DNA from: Ditibartonella apihabitans
GTDB lineage: Bacteria > Pseudomonadota > Alphaproteobacteria > Rhizobiales > Rhizobiaceae
NCBI RefSeq assembly: GCF_002007485.1
Contig: NZ_CP015820.1
Location: 1,674,001 to 1,738,000 of the forward strand
Reading direction: 5' to 3'
DNA: 64,000 nt
Part shown: positions 1-8,971 of the stretch, one piece after another
How positions within the stretch are numbered: position 1 is the first letter of the stretch
How the letters are laid out: every line of letters starts with the position of its first letter
Notes under the pieces: model-generated
What the model was told of the DNA's origin: nothing
What the model saw: the letters and a program-made list of their open reading frames with translations, nothing else
Database searches by the model: none
Translations under genes and position numbers: made by a program

Positions 1-173
1 CCCCGTTTTGCTGCGTCTTCGGCATAAACGCCGCCATCGCCTTTATTCCCTTTGAGAGCGACAAAAAGGAAACCGGGCATAACTTTTCTGGAATCGGCGG
101 TCACGCCCTTAATTTCAACAGAGGGCACTATTGTTTTCTGGTGAACACCGCTTATCAGTTGATCAAGTTTCAT
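1..173 (-). CDS. murE: MurE N-terminus, cut by window edge (UDP-MurNAc-tripeptide synthetase)
   Basis: Only the first 57 codons lie in the window. Read on the minus strand from the ATG at 173, the peptide begins [10 protein letters not shown], continues with an ADSRKV motif and then a [10 protein letters not shown] stretch. This is the standard N-terminal Mur ligase signature of UDP-N-acetylmuramoyl-L-alanyl-D-glutamate:meso-diaminopimelate ligase, which adds mDAP to the peptidoglycan precursor in the cytoplasm. A GGGG-rich ribosome site lies just upstream. The gene follows ftsI by 18 bp, as expected in the dcw cluster. The ATP-binding and C-terminal domains are outside the window. Confidence 0.9.
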   Translation of the reverse strand, partial: MKLDQLISGVHQKTIVPSVEIKGVTADSRKVMPGFLFVALKGNKGDGGVYAEDAAKR

Positions 174-191
174 GCGCTATCCCCTTTTCCA

Positions 192-1943
192 CTAGTCATT
201 GAACGACGTTTCAGGCAATTTCTGATTGCCGGAAGACGCAAGTACAGGAGCATATTCTTCTTTAAAGTCCGGCCTTACACCAAGGAAAGTTGCAGACCGG
301 TGAATGATCTTTTCAACCATCGGGGCTGCGTTAAAACCGGCAGTCGCGCCGAACTTTCCTTCTTCCGCCTTGGGTTCGTCAATAATTGTCAAAACAACAT
401 ATTGCGGGTCGTCAATCGGGAAAGACGCAAGGAAGGCGTTAAACCGTTTGGTTTTTGAATATTTGCCGTTTTCGACTTTTTCGGCAGTACCGGTTTTTCC
501 ACCAACACGATAACCTTCAACCTTGGCTCTGCGCCCCGAACCGATATCTCCATTCAATTTATAAAGATAACGCATGTCACGGCTCGTTTCCGGTGAAACA
601 ACCTGTTTGGAGTGTTCTTCCGCCTCCTCGGCTGTGCGTTTTAAAAATGTCGGTTCGATAAGCTTGCCGCCATTCATCAAGGCGCTTGCGCCGACCGCGG
701 TTTGCAATGGCGTTGTCATCATGCCGTGGCCAAAAGCAATGGTCATGGAATTGACAGTTTTCCAACGTCTCGGCTCAACCGGACGGGCAACTTCGGGAAG
801 TTCTGTCGTCATACGGTCAAGAAGCCCCATTCTTTTTAAAAATTCGCGGTGCCCGTCAATGCCGATTGTCAGTGCTTCTTTTGCCGAACCGATATTGGAA
901 GAAAAGATGAAAATTTCCCAAGCTGTTAACGGACGATATTTACCGTGGAAGTCACGGATGAAATGTCCACGTCCGGCAGCAAGCGGCTTTGACGCGTCAA
1001 TCACGCTATTCAACTGGAATTTTCCCGAATCGAGCGCCATTGCGGTGGTAAAACTTTTAATTGTCGACCCCATTTCGAAAGTACCGGCTGTCATCCGGTT
1101 GAGGCGATCTTTTTTAAGTGCATCGACCGGATTGTTGGGATCGAAATCGGGCATGGAAGCCATGGCTAGCACTTCACCGGTGTGGATATTGATAACCACC
1201 GCACCGGCGGCAATTGCCTGATATCTTTGCATAGCGTCTGCCAATACATCACGCATAATGGCCTGAACACGGATATCGATTGAAAGTTTTACCGGTTCAA
1301 GTGACGTTTCGTCGGCAAGTCCGGCTGCACGCAAATCGCTTAAACCCGCATTGTCGATATATTTTTCCATTCCTGCCGTGCCCTGATTGTCGACATTGAC
1401 CATGCCGAGAATATGGGAAGCTGTTGGCCCACCGGGATAGAAGCGGCGCACCTCTGTGCGAAACCCGACACCGGGAATACCAAGAGCCATAATCTGCTCT
1501 TTCTGACTTGGCGTGAGCCCGCGCTGAATCCACGCAAAACCGGTTTTCTTTTTAAGTTTTTTATAGGTTTCCTGCCAATCGAGATTGGGTAGAACCGTTG
1601 AAATCAATTCGATTGTTTCATCCACATCAATGATGCGGCGCGGTTCGGCAAAAAGCGAATAGGTTTTCAAATCGGTTGCAAGAAGCCGCCCGTTACGGTC
1701 AAGAATATCTGGACGGGCTGCCGATTGCTCGACTGCAGGGCCGGAGGCTTCTTCAATCTCGCCGCCTTTGATACCAAAATAGATAAGCCGGGCAAAAATC
1801 ACCGCATAAACGCATAAGAAACAGCTCACCACCACCATGAGGCGGCGGCGGGTTCTGCGTGAACGATATTCGGCCTTTTGCAACTCTTCATAACGATTGA
1901 GAGGTGCCTTCGGTTTACGCTTCAAAAACGGAATAAACTTCAT
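192..1943 (-). CDS. ftsI: FtsI / PBP3, septal peptidoglycan transpeptidase
   Basis: 583 residues, normal for the family. A basic cytoplasmic N-terminus is followed by one membrane anchor at about residues 35-57, then the periplasmic PBP dimerisation domain and the transpeptidase domain. The active-site motifs are all visible: SxxK as STIK at 293-296, SSN at 348-350 and KTG at 483-485. The enzyme cross-links septal murein during division. Its ATG overlaps the ftsL stop by 4 bp (ATGA), indicating translational coupling in the dcw operon. A long open frame on the opposite strand here is only a shadow. Confidence 0.97.
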   Translation of the reverse strand: MKFIPFLKRKPKAPLNRYEELQKAEYRSRRTRRRLMVVVSCFLCVYAVIFARLIYFGIKGGEIEEASGPAVEQSAARPDILDRNGRLLATDLKTYSLFAEPRRIIDVDETIELISTVLPNLDWQETYKKLKKKTGFAWIQRGLTPSQKEQIMALGIPGVGFRTEVRRFYPGGPTASHILGMVNVDNQGTAGMEKYIDNAGLSDLRAAGLADETSLEPVKLSIDIRVQAIMRDVLADAMQRYQAIAAGAVVINIHTGEVLAMASMPDFDPNNPVDALKKDRLNRMTAGTFEMGSTIKSFTTAMALDSGKFQLNSVIDASKPLAAGRGHFIRDFHGKYRPLTAWEIFIFSSNIGSAKEALTIGIDGHREFLKRMGLLDRMTTELPEVARPVEPRRWKTVNSMTIAFGHGMMTTPLQTAVGASALMNGGKLIEPTFLKRTAEEAEEHSKQVVSPETSRDMRYLYKLNGDIGSGRRAKVEGYRVGGKTGTAEKVENGKYSKTKRFNAFLASFPIDDPQYVVLTIIDEPKAEEGKFGATAGFNAAPMVEKIIHRSATFLGVRPDFKEEYAPVLASSGNQKLPETSFND

Positions 1944-2347
1944 GGCCGGACACTTCCTGTTGCGATATTATCGATATTCGCGTTGCCGTTGCGGGCAAGT
2001 AGCGAATTTTTTTCTTCAAGCTCGTCATCCTTAATGAGATTTTCGATCTGGTCTGGCAGCCGTTCCGGTATATCCTGCAACTTGATAATCTGGCGGGGTT
2101 CGGTTACCTGCAATCCGAGTTGGTCCTGATAACGGGTGGCCAATACCTGCATACGTTCTGGCTCTATCATCATTGCCCATTCGGCATGTAGCAAATTGAT
2201 GGTATTTTTTTCGGCAACAATTTGTCGTTCGATACGCTGGACTTCGCCAATGCGTTTCAGCGCGTCGTACTTCACCTTGTAGGTGATACCGGCTGCACAA
2301 ATCATAATGGCCACCAAAATCATATCAAATGTACGAAAAACTGTCAT
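1940..2347 (-). CDS. ftsL: FtsL-like bitopic division protein
   Basis: 135 residues: a very short cytoplasmic N-terminus, one hydrophobic span at about 8-24, then a coiled-coil-like periplasmic segment (about 25-70) rich in K, R, E and Q. FtsL has weak sequence conservation, so the call rests mainly on topology, size and position between rsmH and ftsI. It overlaps both neighbours by 4 bp, giving a tightly coupled rsmH-ftsL-ftsI unit. Its expected role is to scaffold the FtsQLB divisome complex. The tail beyond about residue 100 is polar and probably disordered. Confidence 0.88.
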   Translation of the reverse strand: MTVFRTFDMILVAIMICAAGITYKVKYDALKRIGEVQRIERQIVAEKNTINLLHAEWAMMIEPERMQVLATRYQDQLGLQVTEPRQIIKLQDIPERLPDQIENLIKDDELEEKNSLLARNGNANIDNIATGSVRP

Positions 2348-3357
2348 TTTCTATTACCATCATTTCGGGCATCAAATCGGGCTAGTTCAGGAAGACCGAA
2401 TATTGATTTATCAAGAGGTGCTATGTCGGCATCCGTGCGAATACCAAAACGGAAACGCGCAGAGCGTGAACGGGGATTGGTTTCAAGCTCCGCTTCATCT
2501 GCGGTAATTCCGCTTTTGACTTTAAGAGTGAATGTCGGCTTTTCTGTTTCTTGAACCGGCAAATAGCGCGATTGCGCGCGCGCTTTTGACCGGAGAGCGA
2601 AAAACTTTTTGACCATGCGGTCTTCAAGTGAATGGAAGGTTACAACACCAAGCCGCCCGCCGGGTTTCAAAACCGCTTCGCCAGCTTCAAGCGCTTTGGC
2701 CAATTCCTGAAGCTCGTCATTAACGTAAATGCGCAAGGCCTGAAAAATTCTTGTTGCCGGATGGATATGCTCGCCGGGTTTGCGCCCCACCAATGTCTCG
2801 ACAGCATCTGCAAGATCAGAGGTACGCAAAAACGGTTTTTTCTCGCGTCTTTCGACAATCATTCGGGCAATACGGGCCGCATGGCGTTCTTCCCCGAGAA
2901 GACCGAAAATGCGCGTAAGGTCATTTACCTTCATGGTGTTCACGACATCGGCTGCACTGAAACCTTTTTCCGACATACGCATGTCAAGCGGCCCGTCTTT
3001 CTGGAACGAGAAACCGCGCTCTGCCTCGTCAATCTGCATGGAGGAAACGCCGATGTCGAGAATAACGCCGTCAACTTTATCGTCTGTCACGTGGCCGAGA
3101 TTGGAAAATTCTGTATGAACGAGTTTCAATCGTGGACGATATTCTTCAACCAGAGCTTCGCCGTCACGGATCGCTTCAGGATCCCGATCAAGTGCAATGA
3201 CATTGGCTCCTTTATCAAGGAGTGCACGCGAATAGCCCCCCGCACCAAAGGTACCGTCGATAATTGTTTTACCGGCGCAAGCATCCATTCCCGCAAGAAC
3301 AGGTTCAAGTAAAACAGGGATATGACGTTTAAAATCGGTATCCTTAACAGTTGGCAT
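2344..3357 (-). CDS. rsmH: RsmH (MraW), 16S rRNA m4C1402 methyltransferase
   Basis: 337 residues. The N-terminus has [10 protein letters not shown], followed by the SAM-binding motif [14 protein letters not shown] (about 34-47). A conserved [10 protein letters not shown] segment and the late [12 protein letters not shown] motif are diagnostic of RsmH. The enzyme N4-methylates C1402 of 16S rRNA at the ribosomal P site. It is the promoter-proximal gene of the visible dcw segment. No mraZ gene precedes it here; the next gene upstream is mntH. Confidence 0.97.
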   Translation of the reverse strand: MPTVKDTDFKRHIPVLLEPVLAGMDACAGKTIIDGTFGAGGYSRALLDKGANVIALDRDPEAIRDGEALVEEYRPRLKLVHTEFSNLGHVTDDKVDGVILDIGVSSMQIDEAERGFSFQKDGPLDMRMSEKGFSAADVVNTMKVNDLTRIFGLLGEERHAARIARMIVERREKKPFLRTSDLADAVETLVGRKPGEHIHPATRIFQALRIYVNDELQELAKALEAGEAVLKPGGRLGVVTFHSLEDRMVKKFFALRSKARAQSRYLPVQETEKPTFTLKVKSGITADEAELETNPRSRSARFRFGIRTDADIAPLDKSIFGLPELARFDARNDGNRK

Positions 3358-3392
3358 CGTTATCTTTTAACAGTACGTTTAAAAATCGATTG

Positions 3393-3426
3393 GCGCATCC
3401 TGACCTTTCAATCGGTCAAAATGCGT
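3393..3426 (-). promoter_or_regulatory. Inverted repeat in the rsmH leader
   Basis: An interrupted inverted repeat lies about 35 bp upstream of rsmH: GCGCAT at 3393-3398 pairs with ATGCGT at 3421-3426, and GACC at 3402-3405 pairs with GGTC at 3414-3417, with a mismatched internal loop. There is no T-run, so it is a poor terminator for mntH. It may be a protein site or a leader hairpin for the dcw operon. The function is inference. Confidence 0.35.
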
Positions 3427-3481
3427 CAATCTTCTTTATCGCACAGTTATGCTTAACGAAGTGTTAGGATTGAACCCTCAT

Positions 3482-4795
3482 TCACGAAATTTCCGGTATT
3501 AAACCGAATGTCATGAAGAGCAGGACAAAATTCAGTATCAAAACAACAATTGCCGAAAGAATGGCAACAATCTGGGTAACAATTCCGTTGGAAAATTGCC
3601 CCATAATGGATTTGCGACCACTAAAATAGAGAAGCGCAATCATGGGGACAGGCAGCGAGATTGAAAGAATAACCTGACTGACAACCAGCGCTTCGGTCGA
3701 GTTGACACCGAGTGCCACAACGATAAAGGCAGGTATCATCGTAACCAAACGGCGAACCCATATCGGTATATAGAAGCCGACAAATCCTTGCATAACCATT
3801 TGTCCGGCCATAGTGCCGACAACCGAACTTGAAATACCCGAAACAATCAACGAAACAAGGAAAACACCTGCCGCACCGATACCGAGAAGCGGTGTCAATG
3901 TGTAATAGGCCTGATCGATTTCAGCAATGTCGTTATGCGCACCATGGAATGTACTTGCTGCCATAATGACCATGGCCATATTGACCATGCCCGCAATAGC
4001 AAGAGCAACGATAACTTCGCGGTTTGAGTAACGAACAAGCTGGCGACGATCCTTGTCACTCTGGACTTTGGCACGTGCCTGCGTCAGGCCGGAGTGGAGG
4101 TAAAGCGCATGCGGCATAACGGTAGCACCGATAATACCGACGGAAATAAGCAAGGCGTTGGCATCAGGCATTTCCGGTGTGAAAAGGTGCAAACCTGCAG
4201 CTTCCCAATCAACCGGCGCGATCACCATTTCAATAAGATAACAAAGGCCGATAATCGAAACCAGAATACCGATCAGAATTTCTGTCGGGCGGAAACCGCG
4301 GCTATCAATCATCAGAAGCGCATAAGTAACAATCGCGGTAATAATCATACCGACGATAAGCGGCAAATTGAACAGCAAGGCAAGACCGATAGCACCACCG
4401 AGAAATTCGGCAAGGTCGGTTGCCATTGCAGCGATTTCGCTGATAATCCACATTGCCACAACAACAGGTTTTGACAGATTGTCGCGGCAGAGTTCAGCAA
4501 GGTTGCGGCCGGTTACAATGCCAACTTTAGCCGACAGTGCCTGAAACAGCATGGCAATAAGATTGGCAAGCAACACAACCCACAACAACGTATAGCCATA
4601 GCCCGATCCGGCCTGAATATTGGTCGCAAAATTACCGGGATCCATATAGGCGATTGAGGCGATAACGGCAGGCCCAACCATGAGAAGAAATGTACGTCCG
4701 CCCTTTCGCTTGCCGGCAAGCATTGCAGAAATGCCTTCCGACGTCCGTTCGGTGAGCGAGGACTTACGGGAGAATTTATCATCTTGAAGAGACAT
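3482..4795 (-). CDS. mntH: MntH, Nramp-family Mn2+/H+ symporter
   Basis: 437 residues with about 11 hydrophobic spans. The Nramp metal-site signature DPGN is at 52-55 in the first membrane helix, and the matching helix-6 motif MPHALYLHS lies near residue 228. The protein imports Mn2+ (and some Fe2+) into the cytoplasm with protons and commonly supports oxidative-stress defence. The start is the ATG at 4795, 19 bp downstream of a candidate metal-responsive palindrome. It stands alone as a single-gene unit, upstream of and parallel to the dcw genes. Confidence 0.96.
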   Translation of the reverse strand: MSLQDDKFSRKSSLTERTSEGISAMLAGKRKGGRTFLLMVGPAVIASIAYMDPGNFATNIQAGSGYGYTLLWVVLLANLIAMLFQALSAKVGIVTGRNLAELCRDNLSKPVVVAMWIISEIAAMATDLAEFLGGAIGLALLFNLPLIVGMIITAIVTYALLMIDSRGFRPTEILIGILVSIIGLCYLIEMVIAPVDWEAAGLHLFTPEMPDANALLISVGIIGATVMPHALYLHSGLTQARAKVQSDKDRRQLVRYSNREVIVALAIAGMVNMAMVIMAASTFHGAHNDIAEIDQAYYTLTPLLGIGAAGVFLVSLIVSGISSSVVGTMAGQMVMQGFVGFYIPIWVRRLVTMIPAFIVVALGVNSTEALVVSQVILSISLPVPMIALLYFSGRKSIMGQFSNGIVTQIVAILSAIVVLILNFVLLFMTFGLIPEIS

Positions 4796-4814
4796 GCAAC
4801 AAAACTTTCTAATT

Positions 4815-4833
4815 GCGAATGCTTTGCATTAGC
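4815..4833. promoter_or_regulatory. Candidate Mur/MntR-type operator of mntH
   Basis: A near-perfect dyad GCgAATGC-TTT-GCATTaGC, 19 bp with arms of 8 bases around a 3-base centre, ends 20 bp before the mntH start. In alphaproteobacteria the Fur-family regulator Mur represses mntH/sit genes at dyads rich in GCAAA/ATGC. Position and symmetry are seen directly; the regulator is inferred. Confidence 0.55.
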
Positions 4834-4927
4834 TCTAACGATCTATCCGTCAATCGGGGTCATATAAAAATATTTGTGAATTCTATATTTGTGATTTCTA
4901 TAAAGGTAAAAAACGCAAAAGGAAAAT

Positions 4928-5320
4928 GTCAGTTGGTCTATAAGCCGGGTTCTGTATGGCGAAATTTGATTAAAAATTCCGCGTGACAGCCATTCATCTG
5001 GTACGGATGTTACCACCCGTCTCGTGCAACCTACCCGAATGACAGGCCCGGAAATCGGCTGCAAGCAAAGCTTGCGTGTCATTCCTATTCGGTCTTGCTC
5101 CCGGTGGGGTTTACCTTGCCACATCCATTACTGGATGCGCGGTGGGCTCTTACCCCGCCTTTTCACCCTTACCTGCATGAACAGGCGGTATATTTCTGTG
5201 GCACTTTCCCTGAGGTTACCCTCGCCGGACGTTATCCGGCACCGTTATTCCATGGAGCCCGGACTTTCCTCACCTTTCACCTTTCGGTATTGAGAAGGCG
5301 CGGCTGCCCGACCAACTGAC
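4928..5320 (-). ncRNA. rnpB: RNase P RNA, class A
   Basis: The catalytic RNA of RNase P, which trims tRNA 5' ends. Read on the minus strand, the 5' end GTCAGTTGGTC (5320-5310) is the exact complement of GACCAACTGAC at the 3' end (4938-4928), forming helix P1. Inside lie conserved blocks, including GAGGAAAGTCCGGGCTCC early and AACCCGGCTTATAGACC near the 3' end. The length of about 393 nt fits alphaproteobacterial RNase P RNA. Small open frames across this stretch are not genes. Confidence 0.95.
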
Positions 5321-5977
5321 GGGCTGCTTATAAAACAAAAACAAACGCCTGCAAACCATTAAAATTGCTTCATTGACGCCCCCTTCCCCGAGCCGCTCCG
5401 GAAAAGAAAACCGGGCCATTTTGAAAAAAGCCTGCAAAAACAAAAATCCCGAAAAACAGTATGCAATAACAGTCGTTCCGGTCACTCGATTGCATAACGG
5501 ACAAATGCCATAACACAGGATTCCAACGCAAAATCATAATTTATGACATTACAAAAGCCAACCGTGCCGCCCCTTGAATGTCCATTACATATTTTAAAAT
5601 TGGGCCTGAATATCGGTTAAGCTGTTTTTTAAATCAACCAAGAAAGATTGGCTGAAAGCAAACAAACCATTGATCGTTTATCGGGCAATTGCGCAACCAA
5701 GATAAAGTCCGGAGAGCCGTCACCGGACGAATCTCGCCCATATAAAAATCTTAGAAGTACAAAACTTTAAAAATTTTCCGTAAATGGCGCCTTTCTGGAA
5801 CAATCAGGACAAATCTATTTTCTATGAGAAAAAACCGCAATTTGCACAGCCAAGATCATAAACAAATAAAAAACACATGAGTAAAAAGCGCTCCATTTTT
5901 AAAAAATATAGTCAGGCTACCTCCCTTGAAGCATAGCCATTCAATTGTTTCGATTATATTTTTAAAAACTTTACGTT
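5321..5977. other. Intergenic stretch, no gene seen
   Basis: About 650 bp between rnpB and the 3' end of ampD. It is AT-rich with stops in all frames. Part of it must hold the rnpB promoter just above 5320. No convincing RNA, repeat or coding remnant was recognised. Confidence 0.5.
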
Positions 5978-6745
5978 TCAGGTGAGGCTTTTCAACGTGC
6001 CAAGCAGGCGATGAAGTGTGTCGATGGTTGAGACATCCGCAACACCATCAACCTTTTGCGGTCTGAAATGGCGTTGAAAGGCTTTGGTCACCAGTTGCGT
6101 GCGTTCGTCAAAAGAGCCGGTGATATCAATGCCGTAACCGTAAAGAGCAAGCATTGATTGATAGGCTTCAACCGGTCTGCCACTTTCGCCATTGGTCATG
6201 AATCGCCCACCGGAAATTGCGGCCGGACGCACGAAATGGCCAATACCGGCCTTAAAAAGTGTTTCCCAAGGAAATTTTTCACCCGGATCGGTTTTGCGAT
6301 GCGGGGCAATATCGGAATGGGCAAGTACATTCCTCTGTTCAATCGAATATTTTTCAATGATCGACTTGCAAAGTTTGATGACCGACTCAATCTGCTTTTC
6401 CGGATAATCGGGAAAGTTCAACAAAGGCCCGCCATTGACAATTTCAATGCCGATTGAATAGGAATTAACATCTGTGATACCGCGCCAGAAACTTTCACCG
6501 GCATGCCACGCGCGATAAGCCTCTTGAACCAGTTGCACGACTTTCCCGTCTTCTTCCACAACATAATGGGCTGAAACTTTTGCTTCCGGTGAACATAAAA
6601 GTTGTTCGGCACTTTCTGCGTTTTCCATGCCTGTGTAATGGAGAATAAGAAATTGCGGTTTGGCGCCGTCTTTACGCTCCTCAAAGTTGGGTGAAGGGCG
6701 CACAATTGCTCCCTGATAATCAGCTTTGAACTGTTGCATTGTCAT
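5978..6745 (-). CDS. ampD: AmpD-type N-acetylmuramoyl-L-alanine amidase with PG-binding domain
   Basis: 255 residues, no signal peptide. An Amidase_2 domain spans about 10-170: the first zinc ligand is in LHYTGM (about 36-41), ESFWRG and NSYSIGIEIV follow, and the last ligands are in the HSDIAPHRKTDPGEKFPW region. A PG_binding_1 domain occupies about 185-250. It cleaves the lactyl-L-Ala bond of anhydro-muropeptides in cell-wall recycling. The start overlaps the djlA stop by 4 bp (ATGA), so the two genes form one unit. Confidence 0.92.
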   Translation of the reverse strand: MTMQQFKADYQGAIVRPSPNFEERKDGAKPQFLILHYTGMENAESAEQLLCSPEAKVSAHYVVEEDGKVVQLVQEAYRAWHAGESFWRGITDVNSYSIGIEIVNGGPLLNFPDYPEKQIESVIKLCKSIIEKYSIEQRNVLAHSDIAPHRKTDPGEKFPWETLFKAGIGHFVRPAAISGGRFMTNGESGRPVEAYQSMLALYGYGIDITGSFDERTQLVTKAFQRHFRPQKVDGVADVSTIDTLHRLLGTLKSLT

Positions 6746-7455
6746 GCCGTAACAAACTCCTCACGCACGATAGCCCATGCGTTATTAATAGCCGCCAGAC
6801 GCTCATTGGCAATAGCCAGAAATTCCTTTGGTAAACCACGTGCCATAACCCTGTCGGGGTGGTGTTCGCGCACAAGATCATGGTAGCGTTTACGTGCTTC
6901 CTCGAAGCTTATACCTTTTTTGAGGCCCAAAACCAGCCACGGGTCACTTTCACCGATAACAGCGTGGCGCGCACTGATTGCCCTGAACTGCTCGCGAGAA
7001 AAACCGAAAATGTCGGAAACCTCACGCTAAAAAACGAGTTCGTCCTGATGGATTACGCCATCCGATTTGGCAATATAAAAAAGCCCTTCCAGAACATCTT
7101 CCAATAATTGTCCCTGACAATCGGATTCCTGACAGAGCCGGAACAGCCGCCGCGCATAAACATCAAAGCCGGCAATGTCCTGTTTGGCGAGATTATACAG
7201 GCGTTCGACATTATGAAACTCGTGGTCGGGAACCGAAAAAATTTCATAAAATGCTTTGACCTCGGCGTCACTTACAACGCCATCGGCTTTTGCCATTTTT
7301 GCCGATAAAGCAATCATGGAAACAGAAAAAGCAACTTGTCTGCGTGTTTCAGGATCACCTTCAAAGAAGTTACGCACACGTTCGACAATAGCATTCAACA
7401 CGTCGCCAGCAACGTTGTTAATAAGCTCGCCAATGCGTGTCCATAATGAAGGCAT
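6742..7455 (-). pseudogene. djlA: djlA (TerB + DnaJ co-chaperone) with in-frame amber codon
   Basis: Codons from the ATG at 7455 give a TerB-like domain (about 1-142) and, in the same frame further on, a J-domain with the HPD motif (EHHPDRVMARG). At 7029-7027 the frame is broken by a single TAG between DELVF and REVSDIFGF; both flanks match the continuous family sequence, so one Leu-like codon appears to have become a stop. Without it the protein would be 237 residues, typical for a DjlA-like DnaJ protein. The J-domain part could only be made by readthrough or re-initiation at an internal TTG. It lies directly upstream of, and overlaps, ampD. Confidence 0.85.
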
Positions 7456-7570
7456 CCGGTTTTCCTGAATTTGAATTTAATAAGCCTGTTCTATTTGATC
7501 GGTCACATTAACAGATAATTTGCCAAGGTCGATTACTGATATCTCAAAACGATAAGAATGAAATTGATCG

Positions 7571-7927
7571 TTACTGTGCTTTATCCCCGTCAACTGTGGA
7601 AGGACGATTCATCGCCTGACGCGCAACCTCCCCCGCTTCACGCGCAAAATTTTCTGCCTGTTCTTCACTCTGGCCACTTTGCAATGCAGATGCTTTTGCA
7701 TCTTCCATCAATTTATTGATGACATCCTGTTTTTGTGCCTCCGTCATATCCGATGGTGTAAGCGGCACTTTTGGCAAACTTATGGCTGAACCTTCAGGAA
7801 GGCTCTTTTCCCCGTTTATTTCACCGGAATTACTGAAAAAATATGAATATCCCCACCACAAACCGGCAATGACGAGAATGAGGAGAATAAAAAGACCAAT
7901 GATGCGACGCCAACGAAGTTTTTTCAT
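7571..7927 (-). CDS. Small single-span membrane protein, function unknown
   Basis: 118 residues. A basic N-terminus (KKLRWRR) precedes one hydrophobic span at about 9-31 that ends in WWGYSYFF. The remainder is a polar, Glu/Gln/Ala-rich segment (about 60-110), probably helical. The topology suggests an inner-membrane anchor with the tail in the periplasm. No domain is recognised. It is divergent from the lysozyme gene at 8017 and stands alone. Confidence 0.7.
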   Translation of the reverse strand: MKKLRWRRIIGLFILLILVIAGLWWGYSYFFSNSGEINGEKSLPEGSAISLPKVPLTPSDMTEAQKQDVINKLMEDAKASALQSGQSEEQAENFAREAGEVARQAMNRPSTVDGDKAQ

Positions 7928-8016
7928 ATTTTTTCCAAAAGTTTTTATTTATATGCCATTCTTTTACTATTTTTAGCAATGGTGAACAGTGATTTTAGAG
8001 CCCGATAGGTGTTGAA

Positions 8017-8847
8017 TTGTTGTTCAAAGATAATTTTAAAAAAATGGCGCGCACTTTATTCACGTCAATTGCTTCGGCTCTGTTGCTAACAAGCTGCACC
8101 ACCTTGTCTTATGATCTTGGTGATATTGTGCCACCATCCGGCACAGCGCCCAAGGGACCAATCAATGCCCCCCGCTTTGATGATCGCAAGCCTCATGACT
8201 GGACCGAGCTTACCCCGTGGCATTACCCGATTCACGGGACCGATGTTTCGAAATATCAACAGGCTGTTGACTGGGCAGCGGTCAAACATAGCGGCATTTC
8301 TTTTGCATTTATCAAAGCAACAGAGGGTGGCGACCGTGTAGACGACAATTTTCTCCACAACTGGGATGGGACAAAAGAAATCGGCATGCCACGCGGCGCC
8401 TATCACTTCTTCTATTATTGTCGTCCGGCTTCCGAACAAGCCAAATGGTACATCAGAAATGTACCGAAGGACCCGACTGCCCTGCCGCCCGTTCTTGATA
8501 TGGAGTGGAATGATTCTTCACCGACATGCAAAATCCGGCCGCCGGCAGAGACTGTTCGTAGTGAAATGAAGGTCTTCCTATCTATTGTTGAAAAATATTA
8601 TGGCAAGAAACCCATTATTTATACGACAGTTGATTTCTTTGATCGGAACGGCCTGTCGCAAATAAAAGGTTATTCGTTCTGGCTGAGGTCGGTCGCCGGT
8701 CATCCGCAAGAAAAATATGGCACCCATCCGTGGACATTCTGGCAATATACCGGAACGGGGCGTGTTCCCGGTATCAAGGGGGATGCCGACATCAATGTCT
8801 TTTACGGCAGCCGCGACGAATGGCAAAAATATGTTTCCGGAAAATAA
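8017..8847 (+). CDS. GH25-family lysozyme lipoprotein
   Basis: 276 residues from a TTG at 8017, preceded by TAGGTG; an ATG at 8044 in the same frame would also give a good signal peptide. Either start leads to a lipobox LLTSC, so the mature protein is a lipoprotein. The glycosyl hydrolase 25 domain (about 72-270) shows HGTDVSKYQ with a catalytic Asp, FAFIKATEGG, the acidic pair in VLDMEWN, and FWQYTGTG near the end. It should hydrolyse the MurNAc-GlcNAc bond of murein in the periplasm. With the MltB-type gene just downstream it forms a pair of same-strand wall hydrolases. Confidence 0.88.
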   Translation: MLFKDNFKKMARTLFTSIASALLLTSCTTLSYDLGDIVPPSGTAPKGPINAPRFDDRKPHDWTELTPWHYPIHGTDVSKYQQAVDWAAVKHSGISFAFIKATEGGDRVDDNFLHNWDGTKEIGMPRGAYHFFYYCRPASEQAKWYIRNVPKDPTALPPVLDMEWNDSSPTCKIRPPAETVRSEMKVFLSIVEKYYGKKPIIYTTVDFFDRNGLSQIKGYSFWLRSVAGHPQEKYGTHPWTFWQYTGTGRVPGIKGDADINVFYGSRDEWQKYVSGK

Positions 8848-8971
8848 AAAAACAGTCAGACAATAGGCAATTATTGTTTTGACTTACAAATGAGATGCGC
8901 ATGCCTCTTTATTTCTGTTAAAAAATGGTACAAGACATTTTAAACATCATAAAGTGCAGGAATGAGAATAA

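Noticed and set aside
574..1221. 215-codon plus-strand ORF
   Set aside because: Lies entirely antisense to ftsI, whose motifs are complete.
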